Source: Pseudomonas sp. P818 (lineage in GTDB: Bacteria; Pseudomonadota; Gammaproteobacteria; Pseudomonadales; Pseudomonadaceae). Taken from it: DNA of 64,000 bases. The DNA lies in NCBI RefSeq assembly GCF_000418555.1, contig NZ_ATKM01000024.1, positions 186,001 to 250,000 of the forward strand, given 5' to 3'. Position numbers and translations under genes: made by a program. The stretch's first letter is position 1. Each line of letters opens with the position of its first letter. Positions 37,359-45,867 of this stretch are shown here, in pieces. The notes under the pieces were generated by a model. The model was not told where the DNA came from, made no database searches, and was given only the letters and a program-made list of their open reading frames with translations.

Positions 37359-38333
37359 GTGCGTAAAACCCTGCTGCGCATGACCTTGCGCCAGCTTCAG
37401 GTGTTCCGGGCCGTGTGCGAGCACGGCTCCTACAGCCGCGCCGCCGACGAGATGGCGCTGACCCAGCCGGCCGTGAGCCTGCAGATCCGCCAGTTGGAAG
37501 AGCTGGTCGGCCAGCCGCTGTTCGAGTACGTCGGCAAGAAGCTCTACCTCACCGAAGCGGCCGAGGCGCTGCGCCGCGCCAGCAGCGATATCTTCGGCCG
37601 CCTGGAAAGCCTGGACATGCAGCTGTCGGACCTGCAGGGCTCGCTGCAAGGGCAGCTCAATCTGTGCGTGGAATCCAGCGCAAAGTATTTCATTCCCCAC
37701 CTTTTCGCTGAATTTAGGCGCAATTACCCGGAAGTCAGTCTCAACCTTACGGTGGTCAACCACGCGCTGGTAGTGCGCCGCCTGACCTTAAGCCGCGACG
37801 ACCTGATGATCATGAGCCAGGTGCCACAGGACATGGCCCTGGACTTCATGCCCTTCCTCAACAACCCGATCATTGCGGTGGCGGCGCCCGACCACCCCTT
37901 GTGCGAAGTCGACAACCTGCAACTGCAGGACCTGACCGCCTATCCGCTGCTGATTCGCGAAAGCGGCTCGGGCACGCGTCGCGCCTGCGAGGAGTACTGC
38001 CACCAGAAACGCGCGCACTTTCCGCTTACGCTGGAGATCGGCTCGCTGGAATCGCAGCGCGAAGCGGTACTGGCCAGGCTTGGCATCGCCCTGTTGCCAC
38101 GTCATGCGGTGCGCATGGAATTGCAGCATGGCCTGCTGCGTGAGCTGCCGGTGAGTGAACTGCCCTTACAGCGCAGTTGGTGCGTAGTGAATATTCGCGG
38201 CCGCAGGTTGTCACCTGTAGCGCAGGCCTTCGTCGACTTCATCCGCACCGAGCGCGCGCAAATCGTCAAGCTGGCCGAACGCTTCGAGGGTGGCCACGCA
38301 GGATCGGGCAAGAATCTCGCAGGATCGGCCTAA
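37359..38333 (+). CDS. pycR: LysR family regulator of pyruvate carboxylase
   Basis: A 324-residue LysR-type regulator. The winged HTH covers residues ~8-67 (LRQLQVFRAVCEHGSYSRAA, then LTQPAVSLQIRQLEELVG). The effector domain follows to about residue 300. It is divergent from pycA, as in P. aeruginosa, where this gene is called pycR. The start is the GTG at 37359 with AGGA upstream; the ATG at 37380 (MTLRQLQVF) is an alternative. The 18-bp palindrome just upstream is its probable operator. Confidence 0.9.
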   Translation: MRKTLLRMTLRQLQVFRAVCEHGSYSRAADEMALTQPAVSLQIRQLEELVGQPLFEYVGKKLYLTEAAEALRRASSDIFGRLESLDMQLSDLQGSLQGQLNLCVESSAKYFIPHLFAEFRRNYPEVSLNLTVVNHALVVRRLTLSRDDLMIMSQVPQDMALDFMPFLNNPIIAVAAPDHPLCEVDNLQLQDLTAYPLLIRESGSGTRRACEEYCHQKRAHFPLTLEIGSLESQREAVLARLGIALLPRHAVRMELQHGLLRELPVSELPLQRSWCVVNIRGRRLSPVAQAFVDFIRTERAQIVKLAERFEGGHAGSGKNLAGSA

Positions 38334-38406
38334 CCTCTTCCGGTCGATCTGCGGGAAATTGCCAGCCTGAGACCCTCTATCACCCAAACCCGCCTGGGAG
38401 AACGCA

Positions 38407-39594
38407 ATGCTGTCGGAAATCAGCGCCCTGCTCGGCGCCATCCGTGCACTGGAACGCGACAATGGCCAGGCCGTGCTCGCCACCGTGGTCAAGGTGGAGG
38501 GCTCGGCCTACCGCCGTCCCGGCGCGCGCATGCTGATTCCGCTGTATGGCGGCACCGTGGGCACCATCAGCGGCGGCTGCCTGGAATCGGAAGTGGCGAA
38601 AAAGGCCTGGTGGCTCACCGATGGCGGCGAAGCGGTGATCCGCCGCTACAGCACCGCCACTCAGGACGACGATGACGATCAGGACGCCGCGCTGACCTTC
38701 GGCCTCGGCTGCAACGGCACCGTGCATGTGCTGCTGGAGCGCCACAGTGCGGACAAGCCGCTGGCGGTGCTCAACCTGCTGCGCCGGGTGCGCGAAAGCG
38801 GCCAGGCCGGCGCGGTAGCCACGGTGATCGGCAGCTATCGCAACGCCCGCGTACGCGTGGGCGAGCGTCTGTACCTACATCCATCGCTCAGCGACAGCGG
38901 CCGCCTGCTTGACCCGGCACTCGACGCCAAAGTGCTCGCCGATCTGCAGCGCACCCTGAGCGAAGGCCGTTCCTCACTGCGCAGCTTCCGCGATGCGCGT
39001 GGCGAGATCGAGGTGTTCTGCGAATATCTGGCGCCGCAGCGACGCCTGGTGATCTTCGGCGCCGGGCATGACGCCCAGCCACTGACGCACATGGCCAAGC
39101 TGCTGGACTGGCACGTCACCGTGATCGACGGCCGCGCCCATTTCGCCCGTGCCGAACGCTTTCCCGACGCAGATACGGTACTGCAGGTCGATGCACGCCC
39201 ACCCTATGACCTGCACGCGCTCACCGACGGCGCCATGGTGGCGATCATGACTCACAGCTACAGCCAGGATCGTCACTGGCTGGGCAGCGTGCTGCAGGGC
39301 TCGCCCGCCTATATCGGCCAGTTGGGGCCACGCGACCGCACCGAACGACTGTTGGACGAGATACGCCAGCACAGCCCGCAGTTGCCGGCACTGGGTCGCC
39401 TGCACTACCCCATCGGCCTGGATATCGGCGGCGACACGCCGGAAAGCGTGGCCACGGCGATCCTCGCCGAGATGACGGCAGTCATTAACCAGCGCACAGG
39501 CGGCATGCTCAAGCATCGCCAGGCGTCGATCCATACGCCAATGCCGCAGGACAGCAGCGATATCGAGCCGGCGACCAGACTAAGTGCGTCCTGA
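38407..39594 (+). CDS. XdhC/CoxI family molybdenum-enzyme maturation protein
   Basis: A 395-residue protein of the XdhC group, which binds molybdenum cofactor, helps its sulfuration and inserts it into xanthine-oxidase-type enzymes. The N-terminal XdhC/CoxI domain shows KVEGSAYRRPGARML and GTISGGCLESEV with the conserved Cys near residue 59. The C-terminal Rossmann part shows RLVIFGAGHDAQPLTHMAK and IGQLGPRDRTERLLDE. The convergent molybdenum hydroxylase genes at 39924-42700 are the obvious client. Three REP palindromes lie between them. Confidence 0.9.
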   Translation: MLSEISALLGAIRALERDNGQAVLATVVKVEGSAYRRPGARMLIPLYGGTVGTISGGCLESEVAKKAWWLTDGGEAVIRRYSTATQDDDDDQDAALTFGLGCNGTVHVLLERHSADKPLAVLNLLRRVRESGQAGAVATVIGSYRNARVRVGERLYLHPSLSDSGRLLDPALDAKVLADLQRTLSEGRSSLRSFRDARGEIEVFCEYLAPQRRLVIFGAGHDAQPLTHMAKLLDWHVTVIDGRAHFARAERFPDADTVLQVDARPPYDLHALTDGAMVAIMTHSYSQDRHWLGSVLQGSPAYIGQLGPRDRTERLLDEIRQHSPQLPALGRLHYPIGLDIGGDTPESVATAILAEMTAVINQRTGGMLKHRQASIHTPMPQDSSDIEPATRLSAS

Positions 39595-39623
39595 TCCCCG
39601 GACTGCATCGAGGCCACAGACTC

Positions 39624-39860
39624 GTAGGGTGGGCTTCAGACCACCACGGCTGGTCTGGTGGGCTAAAGCCCACCCTACATGCTGAACACACCCGACACGA
39701 TCCCGTAGGAGCGGCTTCAGCCGCGATCAATGGCCAAAGCTCGCCGCTAAAGCGCCTCCTGCACAAGAACGACCTCTCGAGGCACGATTGATCTCCCCTG
39801 CGGGAGGAGCTTTAGCCGCGACACCTTTGCAGCAATCTCGCCGCTAAAGCACCTCCCGCA
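39624..39860. repeat. Cluster of three REP palindromes
   Basis: Three inverted repeats stand in a row: GTAGGGTGGGC...GCCCACCCTAC (39624-39678), GTAGGAGCGGCTTCAGCCGCG paired with CGCCGCTAAAGCGCCTCC (39704-39762), and CTGCGGGAGGAGCTTTAGCC paired with CGCTAAAGCACCTCCCGCAG (39799-39860). They fill most of the 329-base gap between the convergent XdhC and molybdenum hydroxylase genes, which has no gene. Confidence 0.85.
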
Positions 39861-39880
39861 GCGCCCCCCACAAACCAAAA

Positions 39881-39902
39881 CGCCCGGGTAATTGCCCGGG
39901 CG
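39881..39902 (-). terminator. Terminator of the molybdenum hydroxylase operon
   Basis: Minus-strand stem CGCCCGGG/CCCGGGCG with a 6-base loop, followed by TTTTGGTTTG, 22 bases past the stop codon at 39924. Confidence 0.75.
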
Positions 39903-39923
39903 CCTTGTTTGCTGCAGCCAGCT

Positions 39924-42233
39924 TCAGGCCTTGATCTGCGCCGGGAACGGCAGCTTGCGCAGGCGCACGCCGGTGGCGGCGAACAGGGCATTGGCCAACG
40001 CTGGCGCCAGCGGCGGCACGCCAGGCTCGCCGACACCGGTCGGATTCGCCGCGGACGGCACGATGTGCACCTCCACCTTGGGCATCTCGTTCATGCGCAG
40101 CACCTGGAAGTCGTGGAAGTTCGATTGCTCGACCCGCCCTTCCTTCAAGGTGATCGCACTGTGCCGAGCGGCCGCCAGAGCGAAGCCGATACCCCCTTCC
40201 ATCTGCGCCTTGATCACATCCGGATTGATGGCGATGCCGCAGTCCACCGCGCACACCACGCGATCCAGCCGGTAGCTGCCATCGGCCTTCACCGTGACTT
40301 CGGCGACCTGCGCCACGAAGGAGCCGAAGGATTCGTGCACGGCGATACCGCGACCGCGCTTCTCACCCTCGGCACCGGCGGCCAGTGGCTTGTCCCAGCC
40401 CGCCTGTTTGGCGGCCAGCTCCAGTACGCCACGATGACGCGGCTGGCTGTCCAGCAGCGCATGACGGAAAGCGTAAGGGTCCTGGCCCGCGGCCACGGCA
40501 GCCTCGTCGATCATGGTCTCGGCGACGTATCCGGTGTGGGTATGGCCCACCGAGCGCCACCACAACACCGGCACCTTGATATTGGTCGGCGTGCTCAGCT
40601 CGACCTGCAGGTTGGGCACCGTGTAAGCCAGGTTGGACAGACCCTCCACCGAAGTGTGGTCGATGCCTTCACGCACCAGGGCAGCTTCCAGAGAGGTGCC
40701 GGCAATGATCGACTGGCCGACGATACGGTTGTGCCAGGCCTGCAGCTTGCCGCCCTGGTCCAGGCCGATGCGTACGCGGTGCAGATACGCCGGCCGGAAG
40801 TAACCACCACGGGTATCGTCCTCGCGCGTCCAGACCATCTTCACCGGCGCATCGACGCCCTTGTCACGCGCGGCCTTGGTGATCGCGACCGCCTCCAGCA
40901 GGTAGTCGGACACCGAACTGGCGCGACGGCCGAAACTGCCACCGGCGTATAACTGGGTCAGCGACACCTGCTCCGGCTTGAGGCCCAGGTAGCCGCTGAT
41001 GATGGCCTGGTCGACGGTCTGGAACTGCTCGCCGTTCCAGATCTCGCAGCGGTCGCTGGAGAGTTTCACCAGGCAGTTCATCGGTTCCATCGCCGCGTGC
41101 GCCAGGTAGGGGAATTCGTACTCGGCCTCGACGGTTTTCGCCGCCTGCGCCAACGCCGTATCGGCATCGCCCTTGCTCGTGGCCGGCAGACCTGGCTTGC
41201 CCGCATCGTCGCGGTACTGGGCGAAAATCTCCTCGCTGCCGAGGGTGAAGGCCTGGCTCTCGTCCCACTCGATCACCAGCGCGTCACGGCCCTGGCGCGC
41301 CGCCCAGGTGTTGTTCGCCAGCACGGCGACGCCCGAGCGGCCGTGGGGCAGGTCGCGAAACTCCACCACCTCGACCACGTCGCGCACCGCCTTGGCCTTG
41401 CTGCTGTCCACCTTGCGCGGCACGCCGCCAAAACGCGGCGGGTAGGCGACCATGGCCACCAGCATGCCCGGCAGCTTGAAGTCCTGGGTGAACACGGCGC
41501 TGCCGTCAGTCTTGTCCAGGCTGTCCTTGCGCCGCAGATTTGCGCAGCGGCCTGAACCGGCGTGGCTGACCACGCCCTGACTGACGCTGCCAAAAGCCCG
41601 GCAGCCGCGCTTGCCGATCAGCTTGAAGTCCTTGGGATCCTTGAGCTGCACCTGCTCCGGTACCGGCAGTTGCGCAGCGGCCTCGACCAGCTCACCGAAG
41701 CCGGCGCTGCGGCCTGAACCGGCGTGGCTGACCACGCCCTGACTGACGCTGATCTCGCTGGCCGGCACACCCCAGCGCTGCGCAGCCGCCGCCACCAGCA
41801 TGGCCTTGGCGGTGGCGCCGGCGTTACGCATCTGCTCCCAGGAGTTGGCCATGGCGGTGCTGCCGCCGGTGCCCTGCATCGGCCCGAAGGCGAGGTTGTT
41901 GTAGCGCTTGGCGTCGGCCGGCGCGCCTTCGACGCGCACCTGGTTCCAGTCGGCATCCAGCTCTTCGGCCAGTAGCGTGGCCAGGCCGGTGTAGCTGCCC
42001 TGGCCCATTTCCAGGTGTTTGGCCAGCACGGTCACCGTGCCGTCGAGGTCGATGCGCACGAAGGCGTTCGGCTCCAGCGGGCCACCTGCCGCCAGTGCAT
42101 CCATGCCGCGCAGCAGCGGCGCGAAGAAGATGCCCAGGGCCAGGCCGCCGGCGCCCTTGAGCAGGCTGCGACGGCTGACGTTAAGGATGCCGCGAGTGGC
42201 GCCATCGGGGGTTTCGATCTTGCCCATGTTCAT
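39924..42233 (-). CDS. Molybdopterin-binding large subunit of an isoquinoline 1-oxidoreductase/aldehyde dehydrogenase-type enzyme
   Basis: A 769-residue exported molybdenum hydroxylase subunit. The N-terminus has a twin-arginine signal (SRRSLLKGAGGLALGIFFAP), so the folded enzyme goes to the periplasm. Conserved blocks include LEMGQGSYTGLATLLAEELD, GGSFGRRASSVSDYLLEAV and the C-terminal NPTGVGEPGVPPLAPALANA with the active-site glutamate. The start at 42233 follows GAGGAGGCGC, 8 bases after the small-subunit stop. The substrate, an aldehyde or N-heterocycle, is unknown. It contains an extra ~23 residues with a repeated SVSQGVVSHAGSGR, absent from related proteins as I recall them; the frame is kept. 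Function may be impaired. Confidence 0.88.
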   Translation of the reverse strand: MNMGKIETPDGATRGILNVSRRSLLKGAGGLALGIFFAPLLRGMDALAAGGPLEPNAFVRIDLDGTVTVLAKHLEMGQGSYTGLATLLAEELDADWNQVRVEGAPADAKRYNNLAFGPMQGTGGSTAMANSWEQMRNAGATAKAMLVAAAAQRWGVPASEISVSQGVVSHAGSGRSAGFGELVEAAAQLPVPEQVQLKDPKDFKLIGKRGCRAFGSVSQGVVSHAGSGRCANLRRKDSLDKTDGSAVFTQDFKLPGMLVAMVAYPPRFGGVPRKVDSSKAKAVRDVVEVVEFRDLPHGRSGVAVLANNTWAARQGRDALVIEWDESQAFTLGSEEIFAQYRDDAGKPGLPATSKGDADTALAQAAKTVEAEYEFPYLAHAAMEPMNCLVKLSSDRCEIWNGEQFQTVDQAIISGYLGLKPEQVSLTQLYAGGSFGRRASSVSDYLLEAVAITKAARDKGVDAPVKMVWTREDDTRGGYFRPAYLHRVRIGLDQGGKLQAWHNRIVGQSIIAGTSLEAALVREGIDHTSVEGLSNLAYTVPNLQVELSTPTNIKVPVLWWRSVGHTHTGYVAETMIDEAAVAAGQDPYAFRHALLDSQPRHRGVLELAAKQAGWDKPLAAGAEGEKRGRGIAVHESFGSFVAQVAEVTVKADGSYRLDRVVCAVDCGIAINPDVIKAQMEGGIGFALAAARHSAITLKEGRVEQSNFHDFQVLRMNEMPKVEVHIVPSAANPTGVGEPGVPPLAPALANALFAATGVRLRKLPFPAQIKA
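41540..41589 (-). repeat. Inserted patchwork copy inside the molybdenum hydroxylase gene
   Basis: Bases 41547-41589 are identical to 41709-41751, and 41540-41553 are identical to 41670-41683. The two blocks join in a shared GCGGCCT, whose two source positions are 32 bases apart. The copy encodes the second SVSQGVVSHAGSGR of the protein. Confidence 0.85.
41709..41751 (-). repeat. Source copy of the duplicated segment in the molybdenum hydroxylase gene
   Basis: This 43-base stretch encodes the first SVSQGVVSHAGSGR, at the position expected for the family, and is repeated exactly at 41547-41589. Confidence 0.85.
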
Positions 42234-42241
42234 GCGCCTCC

Positions 42242-42700
42242 TCAGGCCAGCTTGCCGGCAGCGTCGTGAATGGCGGCGCGAATCCGCACATAGGTGGCGC
42301 AGCGGCAGATGTTGCCGCTCATGGCCGCGTCGATATCGGCGTCGCTCGGTGCCTTGTTGCTGCTGAGCAGCGCCGTGGCGGCCATGATCTGCCCGGACTG
42401 GCAGTAGCCGCATTGCACCACGTCGAGCTGGCGCCAGGCCTCCTGGACCACCTTGCCCACGGCGTCTTCGCCGACCGCCTCGATGGTGGTGATGCGCTTG
42501 CCCACCAGCGCCGATACCGGGGTCACGCAGGAGCGGGTCGGCTGGCCGTCGACGTTCACCGTGCAGGCGCCGCACAGCGCCATGCCGCAGCCGTACTTGG
42601 TGCCGGTGAGGTTGGCCACGTCACGCAGGGCCCAGAGCAGCGGCATATCGCCCGCCACGTCCAGTTCATGCTCCTGGCCGTTGAGATTCAGGGTAATCAT
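42242..42700 (-). CDS. [2Fe-2S] small subunit of the molybdenum hydroxylase
   Basis: A 152-residue iron-sulfur subunit with two [2Fe-2S] clusters. The plant-ferredoxin-type ligands are Cys38, Cys43, Cys46 and Cys58 (YGCGMALCGACTV, SCVTP). The second cluster uses CGYCQSG and NICRCATY. It passes electrons from the molybdenum site of the large subunit. No FAD subunit gene is adjacent, so electrons probably go on to a cytochrome, as in IorAB-type enzymes. It is the first gene of a two-gene operon. Confidence 0.92.
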   Translation of the reverse strand: MITLNLNGQEHELDVAGDMPLLWALRDVANLTGTKYGCGMALCGACTVNVDGQPTRSCVTPVSALVGKRITTIEAVGEDAVGKVVQEAWRQLDVVQCGYCQSGQIMAATALLSSNKAPSDADIDAAMSGNICRCATYVRIRAAIHDAAGKLA

Positions 42701-42879
42701 GGTCTGCCCACCTTGTTCTGATGGTGTCTAGGTCATTTCGCCAGGCCGCGCTGGCGATCACGGTCAGGCCCGCACGCAGGGGGCCGGAGCGTCACTTTAG
42801 TGGGCGCAAAAGCGGCTGTCGCCGCCTGCCGGCGAGATAGGCAGAACCGGGCAATAAGTTCGTAGAATCGGGCAAGCTC

Positions 42880-42904
42880 GCTGCCCTACCCGCGGCAGGG
42901 CAGC
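42880..42904 (-). terminator. Hairpin after the small gene at 42913
   Basis: GCTGCCCT/AGGGCAGC with a 9-base loop lies 8 bases past the stop codon of the minus-strand gene. There is no clear T tail, so it is only a candidate terminator. Confidence 0.45.
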
Positions 42905-42912
42905 ACAAGCAA

Positions 42913-43125
42913 TCAGGCTGCGCGGCGCGAGGTGCGCTCGGCATTGAGCAGATAGCCGGCGGGCACCAGCTCGGGGAAATCGGCAAGCTCGCGTTGCAGT
43001 TGGCACTGCTCGGCGTAGTGCTCGATGGCCCGGCGATAGGCCATGCGGCGCTGGTCTTGCAGTTTGCGCCGGGTCTTGGCGTCGGGTTGGTCGTGCAGTT
43101 GCGCGTCATCGAAGATACGAGGCAT
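42913..43125 (-). CDS. Small charged protein of unknown function
   Basis: A 70-residue, probably helical and highly charged protein (TRRKLQDQRRMAYRRAIEHY near residues 18-37). I do not recognise a family. The start at 43125 follows CGGGAGAACCGAG, a good ribosome binding site, and codon use is like that of its neighbours. It lies 96 bases downstream of the HexR-like gene on the same strand and could be cotranscribed with it. Confidence 0.62.
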   Translation of the reverse strand: MPRIFDDAQLHDQPDAKTRRKLQDQRRMAYRRAIEHYAEQCQLQRELADFPELVPAGYLLNAERTSRRAA

Positions 43126-43221
43126 CTCGGTTCTCCCGGAACGAGGACTGGAGCACCCAGCTTCGCTCGGGGAGATGACGCTTTGACGGCGAGCAGATGA
43201 ACAGCTGGTGAAATCCTTGGC

Positions 43222-44088
43222 TCAATCCTCGCTGCTGCGCAGCGACTTCGGCGACAGGCGCAGACTACGCAGGCTGCGCTTGACGCTCTTGAGGTGGTTG
43301 ACCAGGCTCGGGCCGCGCGCCATGGCCACGCCCATGGCCAGCACGTCGATCACCACCAGGTGGGCAATGCGCGAGGTCAGCGGGGTGTAGATCTCGGTGT
43401 CTTCCTGCACGTCGATGGCCAGGTTGACGGTCGACAGCTCGGCCAGCGGCGTCTGGCTCGGGCACAGGGTGATCAGGCTGGCGCCGGACTCACGCACCAG
43501 ATTGGCAGAGATCAAAAGGTCCTTGGAACGTCCGGACTGGGAGATGCACACCGCCACATCGCCCGGCTGCAGGGTCACCGCACTCATCGCCTGCATGTGC
43601 GGGTCGGAATAGGCCGCGGCGTTGAGCAGCAGACGGAAGAATTTGTGCTGGGCATCGGCCGCCACCGCGCCGGATGCACCGAAGCCATAGAACTCCACGC
43701 GCTGGGCGTTGGAGCAGGCAGCGATGGCGCGCTGCAGCGCCTCGGGGTCGAGCTTCTCGCGCACTTCCATCAGCGTGTGCAGGGTGGTGTCGAAGATCTT
43801 CAGGCTGAAGTCGGCGACCGAGTCGTCCTCGTGAATCGCGAACTGGCCGAAACTGGCACCGGCAGCCAGGCTCTGCGCCAGCTTGAGCTTGAGATCCTGG
43901 AAGCCGCTGCAACCAATGGCGCGACAGAAGCGCACGATGGTCGGCTCGCTGATGCCGACGCTATGCGCCAGCTCGGCCATGGAGCTGTGCATCACCGATG
44001 CAGGATCGAGCAGGACGTGATCGGCCACCTTGAGCTCGGACTTGCGCAGCAGGTGGCGCGACTGGGCGATGTGTTGCAACAGATTCAC
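43222..44088 (-). CDS. HexR-like transcriptional regulator (RpiR family)
   Basis: A 288-residue regulator with an N-terminal RpiR-type HTH (residues ~1-77, with SVGISEPTIVRFCRAIGCSG) and a C-terminal SIS sugar-phosphate domain (VEFYGFGASGAVAADAQHKF, then VAVCISQSGRSKDLL). HexR proteins bind 2-keto-3-deoxy-6-phosphogluconate and release zwf and other glucose genes. This protein differs from the main P. putida HexR as I recall it, so it may be the second paralogue. It is divergent from zwf with a TTGT-type operator between them. Confidence 0.88.
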   Translation of the reverse strand: MNLLQHIAQSRHLLRKSELKVADHVLLDPASVMHSSMAELAHSVGISEPTIVRFCRAIGCSGFQDLKLKLAQSLAAGASFGQFAIHEDDSVADFSLKIFDTTLHTLMEVREKLDPEALQRAIAACSNAQRVEFYGFGASGAVAADAQHKFFRLLLNAAAYSDPHMQAMSAVTLQPGDVAVCISQSGRSKDLLISANLVRESGASLITLCPSQTPLAELSTVNLAIDVQEDTEIYTPLTSRIAHLVVIDVLAMGVAMARGPSLVNHLKSVKRSLRSLRLSPKSLRSSED

Positions 44089-44177
44089 GGAGGTAGGCTC
44101 TATGCGGATAAGGGTCTACCGCGACACTTGGCGAGTCATGGCTCGGTTATGATCGGCGGTCGGCGGTTGTAGTGACC

Positions 44178-44193
44178 TTGTAGTTATACTACA
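44178..44193. promoter_or_regulatory. Probable HexR-type operator between the regulator gene and zwf
   Basis: TTGTAGTTATACTACA has arms TGTAGT/ACTACA around a 3-base centre and resembles the TTGT-N7/8-ACAA HexR site. An extra half-site TTGTAGT lies just before it at 44167. The location between divergent genes fits control of both. Confidence 0.7.
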
Positions 44194-44358
44194 TAGGTCG
44201 CACCTGCGCACAGCCAAGCGGCTGCCGAATAGCTGAACGAATGTTTCAAATAGCGGGACGTGGCGAAAAAAACAGGCATTCTTGAACAGCCTCACTGCCT
44301 CTTTCCTGCAATCGCAGGTAGTTTGCAACGGTCTGCCATCACGAGTCGGAGTGTTCCC

Positions 44359-45798
44359 TTGAGTATTCCCTGCGACATGCTGGTCTTCGGCGGCACGGGC
44401 GACCTGGCCCTGCACAAGCTGCTGCCGGCGCTCTACCACCTGCATCGAGAAGGGCGTCTGCACGCGGACATGCGCATCCTCGCCCTGGCGCGCAGCAGCC
44501 ACAGCCGCGAGTCCTATCAGGCCCTGGCCGAACGTCACTGTCGCGCTCAGGTAGCGCGCGCCGATTTCGCCAATGACACCTGGGCCAGCTTCGCCGAGCG
44601 CCTCGATTATTTCGCCATGGACGCCGCGCAGAGCGCCGATTTCGGCCGCCTGGCCAAGCGCCTGGGGCGTGACGACGAACGCGTACGGGTCTACTACCTG
44701 GCCACTGCGCCGAGCCTGTTCGAAGACATCGCCGCACACCTGGCCAACGCCGGCCTGGCCGGCCCGGCCGCACGCATCGTGCTGGAAAAGCCCATCGGCC
44801 ACTCGCTGGAGTCGGCGCGGGCGATCAATGCCGCCATCGGTGCGGTATTCGACGAGGCGCGGGTGTTTCGCATCGACCACTACCTGGGCAAGGAAACGGT
44901 ACAGAACCTGATGGCGCTGCGCTTCGCCAACGCCCTGTTCGAGCCGGTATGGCGCGCCGGGCACATCGACCACGTGCAGATCAGCGTGTGCGAAACCCTC
45001 GGTGTGGAAAACCGCGGCGGCTACTACGACAAGGCCGGCGCCATGCGCGACATGATCCAGAACCACCTGCTGCAGTTGCTCTGCCTGGTGGCCATGGAAG
45101 CGCCGGTACGCTTCGACGCCGAAGCGGTGCGCAACGAGAAGGTGAAGATCCTTGAAGCGCTCAAGCCCATCAGCGGCCTCGACGTGCAGGACAAGACCGT
45201 GCGCGGCCAGTACACCGCCGGCAAGATCGGCGGCCACGACGTGCCGGCCTACTATTTCGAGAAGAACGTCGACAACGACAGCGACACCGAAACCTTCGTC
45301 GCCGTGCAGGTGGAGATCGACAACTGGCGCTGGGCCGGCGTGCCCTTCTATCTGCGCACCGGCAAGCGCCTGGCGAAGAAAACCTCGGAAATCCTCATCC
45401 AGTTCAAACCGGTGCCGCACCGTCTGTTCCACGATGGCGAAGCCAACCAGCTGTTGATCCGCCTGCAGCCAGAGGAGCGCATCAGCCTGCAGCTGATGGC
45501 CAAGAACCCTGGCAAGGGCATGCGCCTGAAGCCTGTCGAGCTGGACCTCAACCTCGCCGCCGCCTTCCACAAGCAGCGCCGCTGGGAGGCCTACGAGCGG
45601 CTGCTGCTGGACGTGATCGAAGGCGACTCGACGCTGTTCATGCGCCGCGACGAGGTAGAGGCTGCCTGGCAGTGGGTCGACCCCATCCTGCAGGGCTGGC
45701 ACCAGCACTATCAGAGCCCGCGCCCCTACCCGGCCGGCAGCGATGGCCCGGAGCAGCTGCAGCACCTGCTGGAGCGCCACGGGCGCCATTGGGCATAA
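44359..45798 (+). CDS. zwf: Glucose-6-phosphate 1-dehydrogenase
   Basis: A 479-residue enzyme oxidising glucose 6-phosphate to 6-phosphogluconolactone, feeding the Entner-Doudoroff and pentose phosphate routes. The NADP-binding start is LVFGGTGDLALHKLLPALYH; the active-site block is RIDHYLGKETVQNLMALRFAN. The start is taken as the TTG at 44359 (reads L/MSIPCDMLVFGG) with GGAG 8 bases upstream; a GTG 33 codons earlier would add a non-homologous leader. No pgl or eda follows; a REP element and a convergent permease gene do. It is therefore likely a second zwf copy. Confidence 0.92.
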   Translation: MSIPCDMLVFGGTGDLALHKLLPALYHLHREGRLHADMRILALARSSHSRESYQALAERHCRAQVARADFANDTWASFAERLDYFAMDAAQSADFGRLAKRLGRDDERVRVYYLATAPSLFEDIAAHLANAGLAGPAARIVLEKPIGHSLESARAINAAIGAVFDEARVFRIDHYLGKETVQNLMALRFANALFEPVWRAGHIDHVQISVCETLGVENRGGYYDKAGAMRDMIQNHLLQLLCLVAMEAPVRFDAEAVRNEKVKILEALKPISGLDVQDKTVRGQYTAGKIGGHDVPAYYFEKNVDNDSDTETFVAVQVEIDNWRWAGVPFYLRTGKRLAKKTSEILIQFKPVPHRLFHDGEANQLLIRLQPEERISLQLMAKNPGKGMRLKPVELDLNLAAAFHKQRRWEAYERLLLDVIEGDSTLFMRRDEVEAAWQWVDPILQGWHQHYQSPRPYPAGSDGPEQLQHLLERHGRHWA

Positions 45799-45802
45799 AG
45801 GC

Positions 45803-45863
45803 GTAGCCCGGATGCAATCCGGGGGGCTTTCTCAGCACCGCCCCGGATTTCATCCGGGCTACT
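45803..45863. repeat. REP palindrome (GTAGCCCGGATGCAATCCGGG family), copy 1
   Basis: GTAGCCCGGATGCAATCCGG pairs with CCGGATTTCATCCGGGCTAC. It separates the convergent zwf and MFS genes. Further copies are at 47241, 50407 and 63725. Confidence 0.9.
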
Positions 45864-45867
45864 CGCT

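Noticed and set aside
39624..39860. Possible CRISPR array
   Set aside because: The repeats are palindromic, of different families and unequal spacing; they are REP elements. No regular repeat-spacer unit exists here or near the csy1 remnant.
44260..44358. Earlier GTG start for zwf at 44260
   Set aside because: The extra 33 residues do not resemble zwf N-termini, there is no ribosome binding site, and the TTG at 44359 has GGAG at the right distance.
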